Shown here: positions 15,969 to 26,931 of the stretch, piece after piece
How positions within the stretch are numbered: position 1 is the stretch's first letter
How the letters are laid out: each line of letters begins with the position of its first letter
Origin: Caulobacter segnis
Lineage (GTDB): Bacteria; Pseudomonadota; Alphaproteobacteria; Caulobacterales; Caulobacteraceae
DNA: 64,000 bases
Assembly: GCF_019931575.1 (NCBI RefSeq)
Contig: NZ_CP082923.1
Coordinates: forward strand, 124,001 to 188,000
Direction: 5' to 3'
Notes under the pieces: model-generated
The model's database searches: none
The model's input: the letters and a program-made list of their open reading frames with translations, nothing else
Told to the model about the DNA's origin: nothing
Made by a program: the position numbers and the translations under genes

Positions 15969-17043
15969 CGCCCAGCATATTGCCGTAGCCGATCACCACG
16001 GTGGCGCCGACCAGCAGGGCCACGCCGCTCCAGACCATGTTGCGCACGGCCGGACGGGCGTCCTTCCACTCCTTGAAGGCGAAGCCCCACAGGGTGCCGA
16101 AGATGATGATCGAGGCCATGTGCAGGGTCCAGCTGGAGAAGCCGAACTTGCCCATCTGGCTCTCGCCCATGGTGTAGAAGAAGAACTGGAAGTACCAGGC
16201 CGTGCCGGCCAGGGCGCACAGCAGCCAGTTGGCCAGCAGCGGCGGCCTGAGGTCCGCGTCGTCCGTTTGGCCCAGCTCCCCTTGGCCCAGCCATTGGCCG
16301 GCGGTGCGGTTCTTGACGATCAGATAGCCGCACCAGATCCCGTTGGTGATCAGGCCGCCGAACATCACCAGGCACAGGGCCGGCAAGCCGGTCCACAGCG
16401 GGCCGGTGCCGGCCGCGGCCGACAGGGCCTTGATCGGCTCGCCCGCCGCCAAGCCGAAGGCGAAGCAGGCCGACATGATCCCCGAGAAGACCGCCACGGC
16501 GATCCCCTTCTTGAAGTCGAACTCGGCGACGGCCTCGGCTTTCTGGTCGGGCGACAGGTCGGCGTCCTTCCTGGCGCCGGCCAGGGCCACCACGACGATG
16601 CCGGCCAAGGTCATCAGAAGGCCCAGCAGGATGATCTTGCCCGAGGTCGAGCCCAGCAGGGTCTGGGCGAAGGTCCCGCGCACGAGGGGCGGGATCAGGG
16701 TGCCGAACACCGTGCACAGGCCCAGCACCACGGCCATGCCCAGCGACAGGCCCAGATAGCGCATGGTCAGGCCGTAGGTCAGGCCACCGAAGCCCCACAG
16801 GACGCCGAACAGCACGCACAGGCCGACGACGTTCGACGGCACCTGGGCCATGACGCCCAGGAGGTCGTGGGTGCGGATCGAGGCGAACAGCCACGGGGCC
16901 AGCAGCCAGGAGAAGATCCCCCCGGTCAGCCAGTAGATCTCCCACGACCAGCGCTTCACGCCGCGATAGGGAACGTAGAAGCTGGCGGAGGCCAGGCCGC
17001 CCAGCCAGTGGAAGAGGACGCCCAGAAGCGGATTGGCGATCAT
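15964..17043 (-). CDS. rhaT: L-rhamnose/proton symporter family (RhaT-like) transporter
   Basis: A 359-residue inner-membrane protein with about ten helices. The N-terminal signature NPLLGVLFHWLGGLASASFYVPYRGVKRW (shown only to locate residues 3-30) includes the SFYVPYKxVKxWxWE pattern typical of RhaT. Further family blocks are GVLWGFGGLTYGLTMRYLG and LFGVLWG. No rhamnose catabolic genes are nearby, so the sugar is uncertain. Its start codon overlaps the stop of a 12-codon leader ORF that has a much better ribosome site. Confidence 0.85.
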   Translation of the reverse strand: MIANPLLGVLFHWLGGLASASFYVPYRGVKRWSWEIYWLTGGIFSWLLAPWLFASIRTHDLLGVMAQVPSNVVGLCVLFGVLWGFGGLTYGLTMRYLGLSLGMAVVLGLCTVFGTLIPPLVRGTFAQTLLGSTSGKIILLGLLMTLAGIVVVALAGARKDADLSPDQKAEAVAEFDFKKGIAVAVFSGIMSACFAFGLAAGEPIKALSAAAGTGPLWTGLPALCLVMFGGLITNGIWCGYLIVKNRTAGQWLGQGELGQTDDADLRPPLLANWLLCALAGTAWYFQFFFYTMGESQMGKFGFSSWTLHMASIIIFGTLWGFAFKEWKDARPAVRNMVWSGVALLVGATVVIGYGNMLGG

Positions 17044-17078
17044 CGGCGCGCCTCGCCGCGCGTCATGCCTGCGACCAT
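17040..17078 (-). CDS. 12-residue leader peptide overlapping the rhaT start
   Basis: A short ORF, MVAGMTRGEARR, begins at 17078 just after GGAGGAAACCGAG, the best ribosome site in the region. It ends in TGA sharing bases with the rhaT ATG (ATGA overlap). The rhaT start itself has only a weak GGCGAGG. The layout suggests translational coupling. The peptide has no obvious attenuator codon run. Confidence 0.45.
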   Translation of the reverse strand: MVAGMTRGEARR

Positions 17079-17100
17079 CTCGGTTTCCTCCGTCACGCGC

Positions 17101-17117
17101 GTCTCAAAATGTGAGAC
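17101..17117 (-). promoter_or_regulatory. 17-base palindrome upstream of rhaT
   Basis: GTCTCA-N5-TGAGAC is a perfect inverted repeat located 23 bases upstream of the leader ORF start, in the only intergenic space between rhaT and glmM. Position and symmetry fit an operator for a dimeric repressor of rhaT. The regulator is not in the window as far as I can tell. Confidence 0.5.
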
Positions 17118-17186
17118 GGTTTTCTACATGATGGAGTCTTTTCGGAGGAAAGGCAAAGCCCTGAATGGCGAGGGGCGGAGGCGGCC

Positions 17187-18533
17187 TCAGACCGCCTTCA
17201 CCGCCGAGACGATCGACTTGACCACCTTCTTGACCAAGGCGGGATCGTCGCCCTCGGCCATGATGCGGATCAGCGGCTCGGTGCCCGAGGCGCGGACCAC
17301 GATGCGGCCGGCGCCGTTCAACTGGCTCTCGCCGTCGGCGATGGCTTCCTTGACGGTCTTGGCCTCCAGCGGCTTGCCGCCGGCGAAGCGGACGTTTTCC
17401 AGGAGCTGCGGCACGGGTTCGAACTGGCGGCCCAGGGCGCTCATCGGCTGGCCGGTCTCGATCATCACCGCCAGCACCTGCAGGGCGGCGATCAGGCCGT
17501 CGCCCGTGGTCGAGAAGTCCGACAGGATCAGGTGGCCAGACTGCTCGCCGCCGACATTGAAGCCGCCTTCGCGCATGCGCTGCATGACGTAGCGGTCGCC
17601 CACGGCGGTGCGCTCGAGCTTGAGGCCTAGGCCGTGGAGCTGGCGTTCGAGGCCCAGGTTCGACATCACGGTGGCGACGACGCCGCCGCCCTTCAACGCC
17701 CCGGCCTTGGCGAAGGCGGCGGCGATGATGGCCATGATCTGGTCGCCGTCGACGACCACGCCCTTCTCGTCGCAGATCACCAGGCGGTCGGCGTCGCCGT
17801 CCAGGGCGATGCCGATGTCGGCGCGGTACTCGCGGACCATCTTGGCCATGGCCTCGGGATGGGTCGAGCCGCACTCCTCGTTGATGTTGGTGCCGTCCGG
17901 CGTATCGCCCAGGGCGATGACCTCGGCGCCCAGCTCGTAGAGGGCGGTCGGGGCGACCTTGTAGGCCGCACCGTTGGCGCAATCGATGACGATGCGCAGG
18001 CCCGACAGGTTGCGATGACGCGGGAAGGTCGCCTTGACGATCTCGACATAGCGGGCCTGGGCGTCGTCGATGCGCTTGACGCGCCCGAGGCCGCGCGGCG
18101 GCGCCAGGCCTTCCTGCAGGCCCTCGTCCATCAGGGCCTCGATCTTCAGCTCCTGCTCGTCGGAGAGCTTGTAGCCATCGGGGCCGAACAGCTTGATGCC
18201 GTTGTCGGCGAAGTCGTTGTGGCTGGCGCTGATCATCACGCCCAGGTCGGCGCGCATCGAGCGGGTCATCATGGCCACGGCCGGCGTGGGGAGGGGGCCG
18301 AACAGGCGCACGTCCATGCCGACGCTGGTGAAGCCGGCGACCAGGGCGGGCTCGATCATGTAGCCCGACAGGCGGGTGTCCTTGCCGATCACCACCAGGT
18401 GGCGGCGGTCGTCCTGCGAGCGGAACAGCTTGCCGGCGGCCAGGCCGACGCGCAGGGCCACCTCGGCCGTCATCGGATGCTTGTTGGCCTGGCCCCGGAT
18501 GCCGTCGGTGCCGAAATAGGCGCGCTTGCTCAT
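17187..18533 (-). CDS. glmM: phosphoglucosamine mutase
   Basis: A 448-residue alpha-D-phosphohexomutase converting glucosamine-6-phosphate to glucosamine-1-phosphate for UDP-GlcNAc, peptidoglycan and LPS. The phosphoserine loop is GVMISASHN with Ser104. The metal loop is DGDADR, the sugar loop GGEQSGH, and the phosphate loop [10 protein letters not shown] is near the C-terminus. N-terminal FGTDGIRG is typical. It is divergent from glmS, so two consecutive pathway enzymes share a 159-base promoter region. Confidence 0.97.
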   Translation of the reverse strand: MSKRAYFGTDGIRGQANKHPMTAEVALRVGLAAGKLFRSQDDRRHLVVIGKDTRLSGYMIEPALVAGFTSVGMDVRLFGPLPTPAVAMMTRSMRADLGVMISASHNDFADNGIKLFGPDGYKLSDEQELKIEALMDEGLQEGLAPPRGLGRVKRIDDAQARYVEIVKATFPRHRNLSGLRIVIDCANGAAYKVAPTALYELGAEVIALGDTPDGTNINEECGSTHPEAMAKMVREYRADIGIALDGDADRLVICDEKGVVVDGDQIMAIIAAAFAKAGALKGGGVVATVMSNLGLERQLHGLGLKLERTAVGDRYVMQRMREGGFNVGGEQSGHLILSDFSTTGDGLIAALQVLAVMIETGQPMSALGRQFEPVPQLLENVRFAGGKPLEAKTVKEAIADGESQLNGAGRIVVRASGTEPLIRIMAEGDDPALVKKVVKSIVSAVKAV

Positions 18534-18692
18534 GTCTTCGTCTGGTCTCTTTAGGGCCGTGCTTCGGACGCGAAACGATCCGAAATGCAGATTTATGAGA
18601 GGCGTCCTTGAGCGAGTGCTAAAGGCCGACCTCGAAATCCTCGCGCGGCTAGGGATAATCCTGTCGGCGCGTTCTACAAGGGATCATGGCCC

Positions 18693-20513
<1,821 letters not shown>

Positions 20514-20536
20514 TCCACCCTCTCACCAAACAATCG

Positions 20537-20576
20537 GTGTCATCCCGGCCGCAGCGAAGCGGAGAGCCGGGACGAC
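20537..20576. repeat. TGTCATCCCGG-family repeat, single arm
   Basis: GTGTCATCCCGGCCGCAGCG followed by AAGCGGAGAGCCGGGACGAC matches the left arm of the inverted repeat at 14810-14920, with CCCGGC and GCCGGG able to pair within it. It fills the gap between the convergent glmS and permease genes. Confidence 0.7.
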
Positions 20577-20584
20577 AAGTGTCT

Positions 20585-21991
20585 CTATGCGGGTGAATTG
20601 AGCCGCGAGTGCTTGCGCGAATACCCGAAATACACTGCGCACGCCCCCGCCACCCAGACCGCGAACAGCAGCCAGGTGTCCAGCGGCAGCCCTACGATCA
20701 GGTAGCCACAGAACGCCACGCTGAGCGCCGGCACGACCGGATAGAGCGGGACCCGATAGCCGCGCGGCAGGTCGGGTTGGCTTCGGCGCAGGATGATCAC
20801 GCCCAGCGAGACGATGGCGAAGGCGATCAGCGTGCCCATGCTGGTCAGGTTGACCAGCACGTCCAGCGGCACGAAGGCCGCCAGCACGCCGATGAAGGCC
20901 GCGACGATATAGGTGTTGAGGTCGGGGCTGCGGGTCTTGGGATCCAGGCGCTGGAACAGCTTGGGCAGCAGGCCGTCGCGGCTCATGGCGTAGAGGATCC
21001 GCGTCTGGCCGTACATGACCACCAGGGTGATCGAGAAGATCGAGACGATCGCCCCGATGCACAGGATCAGCGACGTCCAGGCCTGGCCGGTCAGGTTGCG
21101 CAGGATCACCGCCAGCCCCGCCTCCTGGCCCTTGAAGGCAGTCCAGGGCTGGGCCCCGACGGCGGCGAGGGCGACCAGGATGTAGATGGCCGTGACGATC
21201 AGCAGCGAGAGCACGATGCCCAGCGGCAGGGTGCGGCGCGGGTCCTTGACCTCTTCCCCCGCCGTCGAGACCGCGTCGATGCCGATGTACGAGAAGAAGA
21301 TCGACGAGGCCGCCGCCCCCACGCCCGCCACGCCCATCGGCATGAAGGGCTTGAGGTTGCCGGCGTGGAAGCCGCTGAAGGCTATGACCACGAAGAACAG
21401 CAGGACCAGCAGCTTCAGCACCACCAGCACGGCGTTGACCGTGGTCGACTCCTTCACCCCGCGCAGCAGCAGGATCATGCAGGCCCCGACCAGCACCACG
21501 GCCGGCAGGTTGAACACGCCGCCGGCGCCGGGGGCCTTGGCGATGGCGTCGGGCATCTTCCAGCCGACCAGGTCGACCAGCATCTCGTTCAGGTACTGGC
21601 CCCAGCCCACGGCGATGGCCGAGGCCGAGACGGCGTATTCCAGCAGCAGGCACGCCCCCACGATGAAGGCGACGAACTCACCCAGGGTGGCGTAGGCGTA
21701 GGAATAGGACGAGCCTGACACCGGGATGGTCGAGGCCAGCTCGGCGTAGCACAGGGCCGTCAGGGCCGCCGTGATCCCGGCCAGCACGAACGAGACGATC
21801 ACCGCCGGGCCAGCGGCCGGCACGGCGGTGGTCAGGGCCACGAAGATGCCGGTGCCGATCGTCGCGCCCACGCCCAGCATGGTCAGCTGGAAGAGACCGA
21901 TCGTGCGGGGCAGGTGCTCGGGCGGATGCTCGCCTTCCACCTGGGCGACGGGCTTGCGGCGCAGGAGGTCGGCCGCGCGGAACGGGGCCAT
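20585..21991 (-). CDS. amino acid permease, APC superfamily (cationic amino acid transporter type)
   Basis: A 468-residue inner-membrane transporter with about 12 helices. Helix 1 carries the substrate-binding glycine motif GVGATIGTGIFV, typical of APC transporters, and GVKESTTVNAVLVVLKLLVL with FFSYIGIDAVSTAGEEVKDP are typical of the CAT (2.A.3.3) subfamily. A soluble N-terminal tail of about 30 residues starts with MAPFRAADLLRRKPV. Substrate not readable. Downstream of it, on the same strand, cfa ends 55 bases before this start. Confidence 0.9.
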   Translation of the reverse strand: MAPFRAADLLRRKPVAQVEGEHPPEHLPRTIGLFQLTMLGVGATIGTGIFVALTTAVPAAGPAVIVSFVLAGITAALTALCYAELASTIPVSGSSYSYAYATLGEFVAFIVGACLLLEYAVSASAIAVGWGQYLNEMLVDLVGWKMPDAIAKAPGAGGVFNLPAVVLVGACMILLLRGVKESTTVNAVLVVLKLLVLLFFVVIAFSGFHAGNLKPFMPMGVAGVGAAASSIFFSYIGIDAVSTAGEEVKDPRRTLPLGIVLSLLIVTAIYILVALAAVGAQPWTAFKGQEAGLAVILRNLTGQAWTSLILCIGAIVSIFSITLVVMYGQTRILYAMSRDGLLPKLFQRLDPKTRSPDLNTYIVAAFIGVLAAFVPLDVLVNLTSMGTLIAFAIVSLGVIILRRSQPDLPRGYRVPLYPVVPALSVAFCGYLIVGLPLDTWLLFAVWVAGACAVYFGYSRKHSRLNSPA

Positions 21992-22046
21992 GGCGGCTCC
22001 TTCGCGAAAGATCAGGCGGCGCCTATGGACGCCGCCGACCGCTCCG

Positions 22047-23228
22047 TCAACCGGCCGCCTTCAGCAGGTAGTCGCGCGTCAGTGGAACCGCGTCGCGCTT
22101 CTTGGCCAGCTGGATCTGGAAGACCATGTGGCCGCCATGGCGGAAGCCCAGCTCGGCCCCGGCCAGGTAGAATTCCCACATCCGCCGGAAGCGGCCGTCG
22201 AACATGGTCGGAATGTCCGGATCGGCCATGAACCGCTCGCGCCAGATGCGGCAGGTCTCGGCATAGTGCAGCCGCAGGATCTCGACGTCGGTGATCCACA
22301 GGCCGGCCTGCTCGATCGCCGTGACGATCTCCGACAGGCCCGGGATGTAGCCGCCGGGGAAAATGTACTTCTGGGTGAAGGCGTTGGTCGCGCCCGGTCC
22401 GTGCATCTTGCCGATCGAGTGGACCAGGGCCACGCCGTCCTCGTCCAGCAGCCGGGCGATGGTCTCGAAATAGGTCCGGAAGTTCGGCGCGCCGACATGC
22501 TCCAGCATGCCGACCGAGACGATGCGGTCGAAGGTCTCGTTCAGGTCGCGATAGTCGGTCAGGCGGAAGTCGGTCCTGTCGGCCAGGCCCGCCTTGGCGG
22601 CGCGTTCCTTGGCCAGGGCCAGCTGCTCGGTCGACAGGGTGACCCCGGTCATCCGGGCCCCGAAGTCCTTGGCCAGGGTCATGGAGAGGCCGCCCCAGCC
22701 CGAGCCGATGTCCAGGGTCTTCATGCCTGGCTGGATCAGCAGCTTGCGGCCGATCAGGGCCTTCTTGGCTTTCTGGGCCTCTTCCAGCGTCATGTCCGGA
22801 CGCTCGAAATAGGCGCAAGAGTACTGCATGTCCTCATCGAGGAACCGGCGGTAGAGGTCGTTGGACAGGTCGTAGTGGTGGGCGACGTTGCGGCGCGAGG
22901 CCACGCGGCCGTTAACCTGCTGGATGCGCCGCTTCAGCGCCTTGCGGAAGCGGGTCAGGGCCGAGCCGCGCTTGGGCTTGCGCCCGCCGCTCTCGCCGAC
23001 GATCGCCAGCAGCTGGGGCAGGGTCCCCTGCTCGAAGACGATGTCCTCGTCCATATAGGCCTCGCCCAGGCCCAGGCTGGGATTGGCCAGGCGGCGAAGG
23101 CCCCGGCTGTTGACCCGGATCACCACGGGCGGTCCCGTGCCGTCTCCGGCCTTGACGACGCGACCTCCGGGCAGATGCGCCGTGAGGTCGCCGGTCTTGA
23201 TCATTTTGCTGAGCAGGGCTTCGATCAT
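22047..23228 (-). CDS. cfa: cyclopropane-fatty-acyl-phospholipid synthase
   Basis: A 393-residue SAM-dependent enzyme adding a methylene bridge to unsaturated acyl chains of membrane lipids. The N-terminal lipid-binding region (about 1-110) includes NPSLGLGEAYMDEDIVFE. The methyltransferase core includes NVAHHYDLSNDLYRRFLD, MLDIGSGWGG-like TLDIGSGWGGLSMTLA and SVGMLEHVG. HSIGKMHGPGATNAFTQKY marks the C-terminal part. Divergent from the GNAT gene. Confidence 0.94.
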   Translation of the reverse strand: MIEALLSKMIKTGDLTAHLPGGRVVKAGDGTGPPVVIRVNSRGLRRLANPSLGLGEAYMDEDIVFEQGTLPQLLAIVGESGGRKPKRGSALTRFRKALKRRIQQVNGRVASRRNVAHHYDLSNDLYRRFLDEDMQYSCAYFERPDMTLEEAQKAKKALIGRKLLIQPGMKTLDIGSGWGGLSMTLAKDFGARMTGVTLSTEQLALAKERAAKAGLADRTDFRLTDYRDLNETFDRIVSVGMLEHVGAPNFRTYFETIARLLDEDGVALVHSIGKMHGPGATNAFTQKYIFPGGYIPGLSEIVTAIEQAGLWITDVEILRLHYAETCRIWRERFMADPDIPTMFDGRFRRMWEFYLAGAELGFRHGGHMVFQIQLAKKRDAVPLTRDYLLKAAG

Positions 23229-23287
23229 CCGACCAACTTAAGCGCAAGTTCGGCCGCGACAACCTGTCGCACACGGAGAGTTTTTCG

Positions 23288-23806
23288 ATGTCGATCGACG
23301 GCCTCGTCGTCAGCCGCGCCCGCGCCGAGGAGGCGCCGATCATCGGCAACCTGATGCAGTTCTACATCCACGACTTCTCGGCGCTGTGGTTCGACCGCGC
23401 CGAAGCCGAGCTGGAAGCCGACGGGCGCTTCTCGGACTATCCGGGGCTGGAGACCTATTGGAGCGATCCGTCGCGCCAGCCGTGGCTGTTCCGGATCGAC
23501 GGACGGCCCGTGGGCTTCGCCCTTGTCAACGATGTCGCCCACGCCCCGACCCCGGTCGACCGGGCGGTGGCCGAGTTCTTCGTCGTCCGCAAGCACCGCC
23601 GGCGCGGCGTGGGCCTCGCCGCCGCCCACGCCCTGTTCGGCTCGACCTGGGGCGTCTGGGAGGCCGCCGTGGTCCGCCGCAACGCCGGAGCGCTCGCGTT
23701 CTGGCGCCAGGCCGCCGAGAGCTATCCGGGCGTTCGCGACTTGGTCGAGGAGGACCGCCGCGACGCCCAGTGGGACGGGGCGGTGCTGCGGTTCCGGGTC
23801 GGCTAG
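23288..23806 (+). CDS. GNAT-family N-acetyltransferase
   Basis: A 172-residue GCN5-type acetyltransferase. The acetyl-CoA loop (motif A) is VVRKHRRRGVGLAAAHALF, matching the R/Q-x-x-G-x-G/A pattern; motif B WEAAVVRRNAGALAFWRQ follows. The acceptor is unknown. The last 4 bases overlap the end of the convergent NTF2-like gene. Confidence 0.9.
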   Translation: MSIDGLVVSRARAEEAPIIGNLMQFYIHDFSALWFDRAEAELEADGRFSDYPGLETYWSDPSRQPWLFRIDGRPVGFALVNDVAHAPTPVDRAVAEFFVVRKHRRRGVGLAAAHALFGSTWGVWEAAVVRRNAGALAFWRQAAESYPGVRDLVEEDRRDAQWDGAVLRFRVG

Positions 23807-24267
23807 AGCTTCCTCAGTTCCTCGCAGGCGGTCGGTTCGGCCGTCCAGCTGATGCTGGCGATCTTCCAGGCGCCGTCCTGTTTCGCGAGGGTGAAGACGT
23901 CGATCCCGCAGTGCAGGGTCTTGCCGTCGCGGCTGATCTCGTAGGGCGCGGTGACCGTGGCCAGGCCGCCGCGGCGGATGATGACCGGCGACCACATCCA
24001 CTCCTTGAGGCCGGGATCCACGCGCTTGCCATAGCTGTCCTCGAAGGCGATGCGCCGGACCGTCACGCTTCCGTCGGGCTGGGCGCGGACCCCCATGAAC
24101 TGGGCGCCGGGCAGGACGGCGGCGCGCATCGCCTCGGTGTCGGCGGCGGCCATGCCGTCGAAGAAGGCCTGGGCCGCGGCCAGCACGGCCTTGTCCTCGG
24201 GGTCGGCCGCCGGCGGCGGGGCGGGGACCTGGCCGGCGAGGGCGGCGGCGATCAGCAGGGGCAGCAT
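23803..24267 (-). CDS. secreted NTF2-like fold protein
   Basis: A 154-residue protein with a short signal peptide (LPLLIAAALAGQVPAPP). After a Pro/Ala linker, a nuclear-transport-factor-2-like fold follows: AVLAAAQAFFDGMAAADTEAM, a central beta region, and the family ending DGAWKIASISWTAEPTACEELRKL (quoted in part to locate it). Probably periplasmic. Last gene of a leftward trio with YhhN and DUF1232, 16 bases after YhhN. Confidence 0.82.
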   Translation of the reverse strand: MLPLLIAAALAGQVPAPPPAADPEDKAVLAAAQAFFDGMAAADTEAMRAAVLPGAQFMGVRAQPDGSVTVRRIAFEDSYGKRVDPGLKEWMWSPVIIRRGGLATVTAPYEISRDGKTLHCGIDVFTLAKQDGAWKIASISWTAEPTACEELRKL

Positions 24268-24283
24268 GGCGGTCTCCGGGTCA

Positions 24284-24919
24284 TCAGCTCAGCATGCCGT
24301 GGGTGATGCCGGCCTGGCCGCCCCAGTAGAGGAACCAGACGGCCCACGCGGTCAGGCGCGGCGAGCCAAGCAGCTTGGCGTTCTTGAAGAGGTCGAACGA
24401 GAGGATGGCGTCCGAGGCCATGAAGGCCAGGGCTCCAGCGGTGGTCGGCCAGGCGCGAGCCGGCAGCAGCAGGCTGGTGACGACCATGCCGACGATGGCC
24501 AGGACGTAGACGACGACGGGGATCCGCAGCTTGCCCAGCGATCCCCACAGCGCTCGCAGCATCAGGCCGGCGGCCGCGCCGACGGCGGCGGCGACCGGCC
24601 AGAACCACGCCGGCGGCGCGCCCTCGCGCTCCAGGAACAGCGGGATGTAGACCAGGTGCCCGACCAGGAAGGCGGCCAGGCCGAACGGCAGCCACCGCTT
24701 GGGGTCCTGGGCCAGGAAGGCGTCGCCCAGGGCGCAGAAGGTCAGGGCGATGGCCAGCAGCGCCGAGCCGCCGTCCAGATAGGCCAGCACGACCAGGGCG
24801 GCGACCGCGCAGGTCTTGACGCCCGTCCGGAGGACGGACACCGGCGACTCAACAAAGAGCAGGCCATAGGCGAGGGCGCTGCCGGCCGCGATCGCCCAGA
24901 GCAGCGCCTCAGGCGTCAT
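24284..24919 (-). CDS. YhhN/TMEM86 family membrane protein (lysoplasmalogenase-like)
   Basis: A 211-residue protein with about eight short helices. Family features include TFCALGDAFLAQDP with the conserved Asp, FLVGHLVYI, and the C-terminal LAFMASDAILSFDLF with SD. The animal TMEM86 enzymes hydrolyse lysoplasmalogens; in an aerobic proteobacterium the substrate is unknown. The start (MTPEALLW, 24919) is 5 bases after the DUF1232 stop, so translation is likely coupled. Confidence 0.88.
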   Translation of the reverse strand: MTPEALLWAIAAGSALAYGLLFVESPVSVLRTGVKTCAVAALVVLAYLDGGSALLAIALTFCALGDAFLAQDPKRWLPFGLAAFLVGHLVYIPLFLEREGAPPAWFWPVAAAVGAAAGLMLRALWGSLGKLRIPVVVYVLAIVGMVVTSLLLPARAWPTTAGALAFMASDAILSFDLFKNAKLLGSPRLTAWAVWFLYWGGQAGITHGMLS

Positions 24920-24924
24920 CGATC

Positions 24925-25335
24925 CTAGGCCTCGTCGGAGAGGCGTCGCAGGAAGGCCTGGGCGGCCTCCTTGTGGCGCGGCTTGACGGTCTTGCCCAGG
25001 ATCGCCATCAGCGCCGCGATCACGGCCGCGTCGTCGGTGAAGCCGATCACCGGCAGGATGTCGGGCAGGGCGTCGGTCGGCAGGACGAAATAGGCCAGGG
25101 CCGCCAGCATCATGCCCTTGGCCGCCGTCGGGGTCTCGGGATCGCGGGCGCACCACCAGACCGACAGGGCGTCGGCGGCGAACGGCACCTTGGCGGCGAC
25201 CTTGCGGATCTTGGGCAGGAAGCCCTCGCGCACCCGCTCCTCGTTGACCTGCACGGTGACCGGAGTCAGGGCCTTTTTCGGGTCCAGCACCTCGTTGACG
25301 TTGACGTCGGGGGACGGTTTGGCGTCGCGGCTCAT
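24925..25335 (-). CDS. YkvA family protein (DUF1232)
   Basis: A 136-residue protein with a charged N-terminal half and the DUF1232 core AALAYFVLPTDALPDILPVIGFTDDAAVIAALMAIL, of which LPTDALPD...GFTDD is the hallmark. Function unknown; one or two hydrophobic segments suggest membrane association. First gene of the DUF1232-YhhN-NTF2 operon, divergent from the SDR gene. Confidence 0.9.
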   Translation of the reverse strand: MSRDAKPSPDVNVNEVLDPKKALTPVTVQVNEERVREGFLPKIRKVAAKVPFAADALSVWWCARDPETPTAAKGMMLAALAYFVLPTDALPDILPVIGFTDDAAVIAALMAILGKTVKPRHKEAAQAFLRRLSDEA

Positions 25336-25400
25336 CGGTTTACACCCTTGCTCAAAGCCGATCCTAAACGCTGAAAATGCGAACCCAAGGGGAAACGTCC

Positions 25401-26183
25401 ATGAAACTCGACAACACCGTCGCCGCCGTCGTTACCGGGGGCGCCTCGGGCCTCGGCGAGGCCACGGCCCGCGCCCTGGCCGCCCAGGGCGTCAAGGTCG
25501 CCCTGTTCGACATGAACGAGGAGCGCGGCCAGCAGGTCGCCAAGGAGATCGGCGGGGTGTTCTGCAAGGTCAATGTGACCAGCGACGCCGACGTCGACGC
25601 CGGCTTTACGAAGGCCCGCGCGGCTCATGGCCAGGAGCGGATCCTGGTCAACTGCGCCGGCACCGGCAACGCCGCCAAGACCGCCAGCCGCGACAAGCAG
25701 ACGGGCGAGACCAAGCACTTCCCGCTCGACGCCTTCGACCGCATCATCCAGATCAACCTGGTCGGCACCTTCCGCTGCATCGCCAAGTCGGCCAAGGGCA
25801 TGCTGGACCTGGAGCCGCTGGAAGACGGCGAGCGTGGCGCAATCGTCAACACCGCCAGCGTCGCCGCCGAGGACGGCCAGATGGGCCAGGCAGCCTATTC
25901 GGCGTCCAAGGGCGGCGTGGTCGGCATGACCCTGCCGATCGCTCGCGACCTGATGGGCGAGGGCATCCGCGTCAACACCATCCTGCCGGGCATCTTCAAC
26001 ACCCCGCTGATGAACGGCGCGCCGGAAGCCGTGAAGGCCGGCCTGGCCGCCTCGGTGCCGTTCCCCAAGCGCCTGGGCAATCCGGAAGAGTATGCCCAAC
26101 TGGCGATCACCATGATCACCTGCGGCTACTTCAACGGCGAGGACGTACGCCTGGACGGCGGCATCCGCATGGCCCCGCGCTAA
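25401..26183 (+). CDS. short-chain dehydrogenase/reductase, HSD17B10 (3-hydroxyacyl-CoA dehydrogenase type II)-like
   Basis: A 260-residue classical SDR. The cofactor motif TGGASGLG is at residues 12-19, acidic FDMNEE suggests NAD(H), and NCAGTGNA replaces NNAG. The catalytic set is Ser in NTASVAAEDG plus YSASKGG. DGGIRMAPR is the typical type II C-terminus. These enzymes oxidise 2-methyl-3-hydroxybutyryl-CoA and related compounds. The start at 25401 has AAGGGG upstream; an ATG 24 bases earlier lacks it. A strong terminator follows. Confidence 0.9.
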   Translation: MKLDNTVAAVVTGGASGLGEATARALAAQGVKVALFDMNEERGQQVAKEIGGVFCKVNVTSDADVDAGFTKARAAHGQERILVNCAGTGNAAKTASRDKQTGETKHFPLDAFDRIIQINLVGTFRCIAKSAKGMLDLEPLEDGERGAIVNTASVAAEDGQMGQAAYSASKGGVVGMTLPIARDLMGEGIRVNTILPGIFNTPLMNGAPEAVKAGLAASVPFPKRLGNPEEYAQLAITMITCGYFNGEDVRLDGGIRMAPR

Positions 26184-26206
26184 CCGCGGGGGAAGGCGGC
26201 AAAAGG

Positions 26207-26235
26207 AAAGGGGCCCCGGTCGGGGCCCCTTTTTT
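26207..26235. terminator. rho-independent terminator, probably bidirectional
   Basis: GGGGCCCCG and CGGGGCCCC form a 9-bp stem with a 2-base loop followed by six T on the plus strand; A-rich sequence on the other side gives a weaker T-run for the minus strand. It separates the convergent SDR and lipoprotein genes. Confidence 0.9.
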
Positions 26236-26242
26236 GTCGTCT

Positions 26243-26833
26243 CTACTTCGCCACCGGCCGCTGGATCGTGCTGGCCAGGTTGCTCATGATCTCGCGGGCG
26301 TCGTAGGCGCGCGGGTCGCCTTCCGGCTTCTTGCCCTTGTGCATCACGATCTCGGCGCCGGCCTCGAACTTCTCGATCGTGCGGATCTGGGCGCGGTCGG
26401 CGAAGAAGGGGTCACCCCAGAACGGGTCCCAGGTGCGCCAGCCATAGCCGCCGCCGAAATAGCGCCAGGACGGGCGCCAGTAGCCATAGGGATAGCCGTA
26501 GCCGAAGCCCGGACGGGCGAACGGATCGGGCTCGACATAAGAACGGGCGGTGCGGTCGGTGCGGTGGTCGGCGGTCTCGAACCAGTCGTAGCCCTGCTGC
26601 ACGGTCAGCTCAGCCGACCGGTAGAGCAGGTAGCGCTCGACGGTCTCGCGCGAGGTCAGGCTGTTGCCGGCGAAGCTGATCCGATAGCGGTCGCCTTCCA
26701 GCTTCTGCTCGGAGAACCCGCCAGTGACGGAGCCCGAGGTGACCTTCGGCTGGTAAGGGGTCGGTGTCGCGCAGGCCGATAAGGTCGCGGCGAGCGCCAA
26801 TGTCGCGGCGATGGCGACCTTCTTCATGGACAT
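26243..26833 (-). CDS. CC0125/CC1285-type lipoprotein
   Basis: A 196-residue lipoprotein: signal with lipobox LSAC (Cys21), then VTSGSVTGGFSEQKLEGDRYRISFAGN, quoted to locate residues about 31-57. The middle is rich in Gly, Tyr, Trp and Phe (FGYGYPYGYW, YFGGGYGWR). This composition and order match the Caulobacter CC0125/CC1285 lipoprotein family, of unknown function. The start MSMKK at 26833 has AAGGAG 6 bases upstream. Confidence 0.85.
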   Translation of the reverse strand: MSMKKVAIAATLALAATLSACATPTPYQPKVTSGSVTGGFSEQKLEGDRYRISFAGNSLTSRETVERYLLYRSAELTVQQGYDWFETADHRTDRTARSYVEPDPFARPGFGYGYPYGYWRPSWRYFGGGYGWRTWDPFWGDPFFADRAQIRTIEKFEAGAEIVMHKGKKPEGDPRAYDAREIMSNLASTIQRPVAK

Positions 26834-26931
26834 GACTTGCTCCTTCAAGCGGAGTCCTCGGTGTTTGGAGTCAACTCTGGCGAGGCTTTGTGGTTTCGCC
26901 AAGGCGCAGTTTGCAACGACGCTGCAATCAA

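Noticed and set aside
18534..18692. glmS ribozyme or other riboswitch upstream of glmS
   Set aside because: Only 159 bases shared with divergent glmM, and no recognisable conserved core; that ribozyme is not expected in this group.
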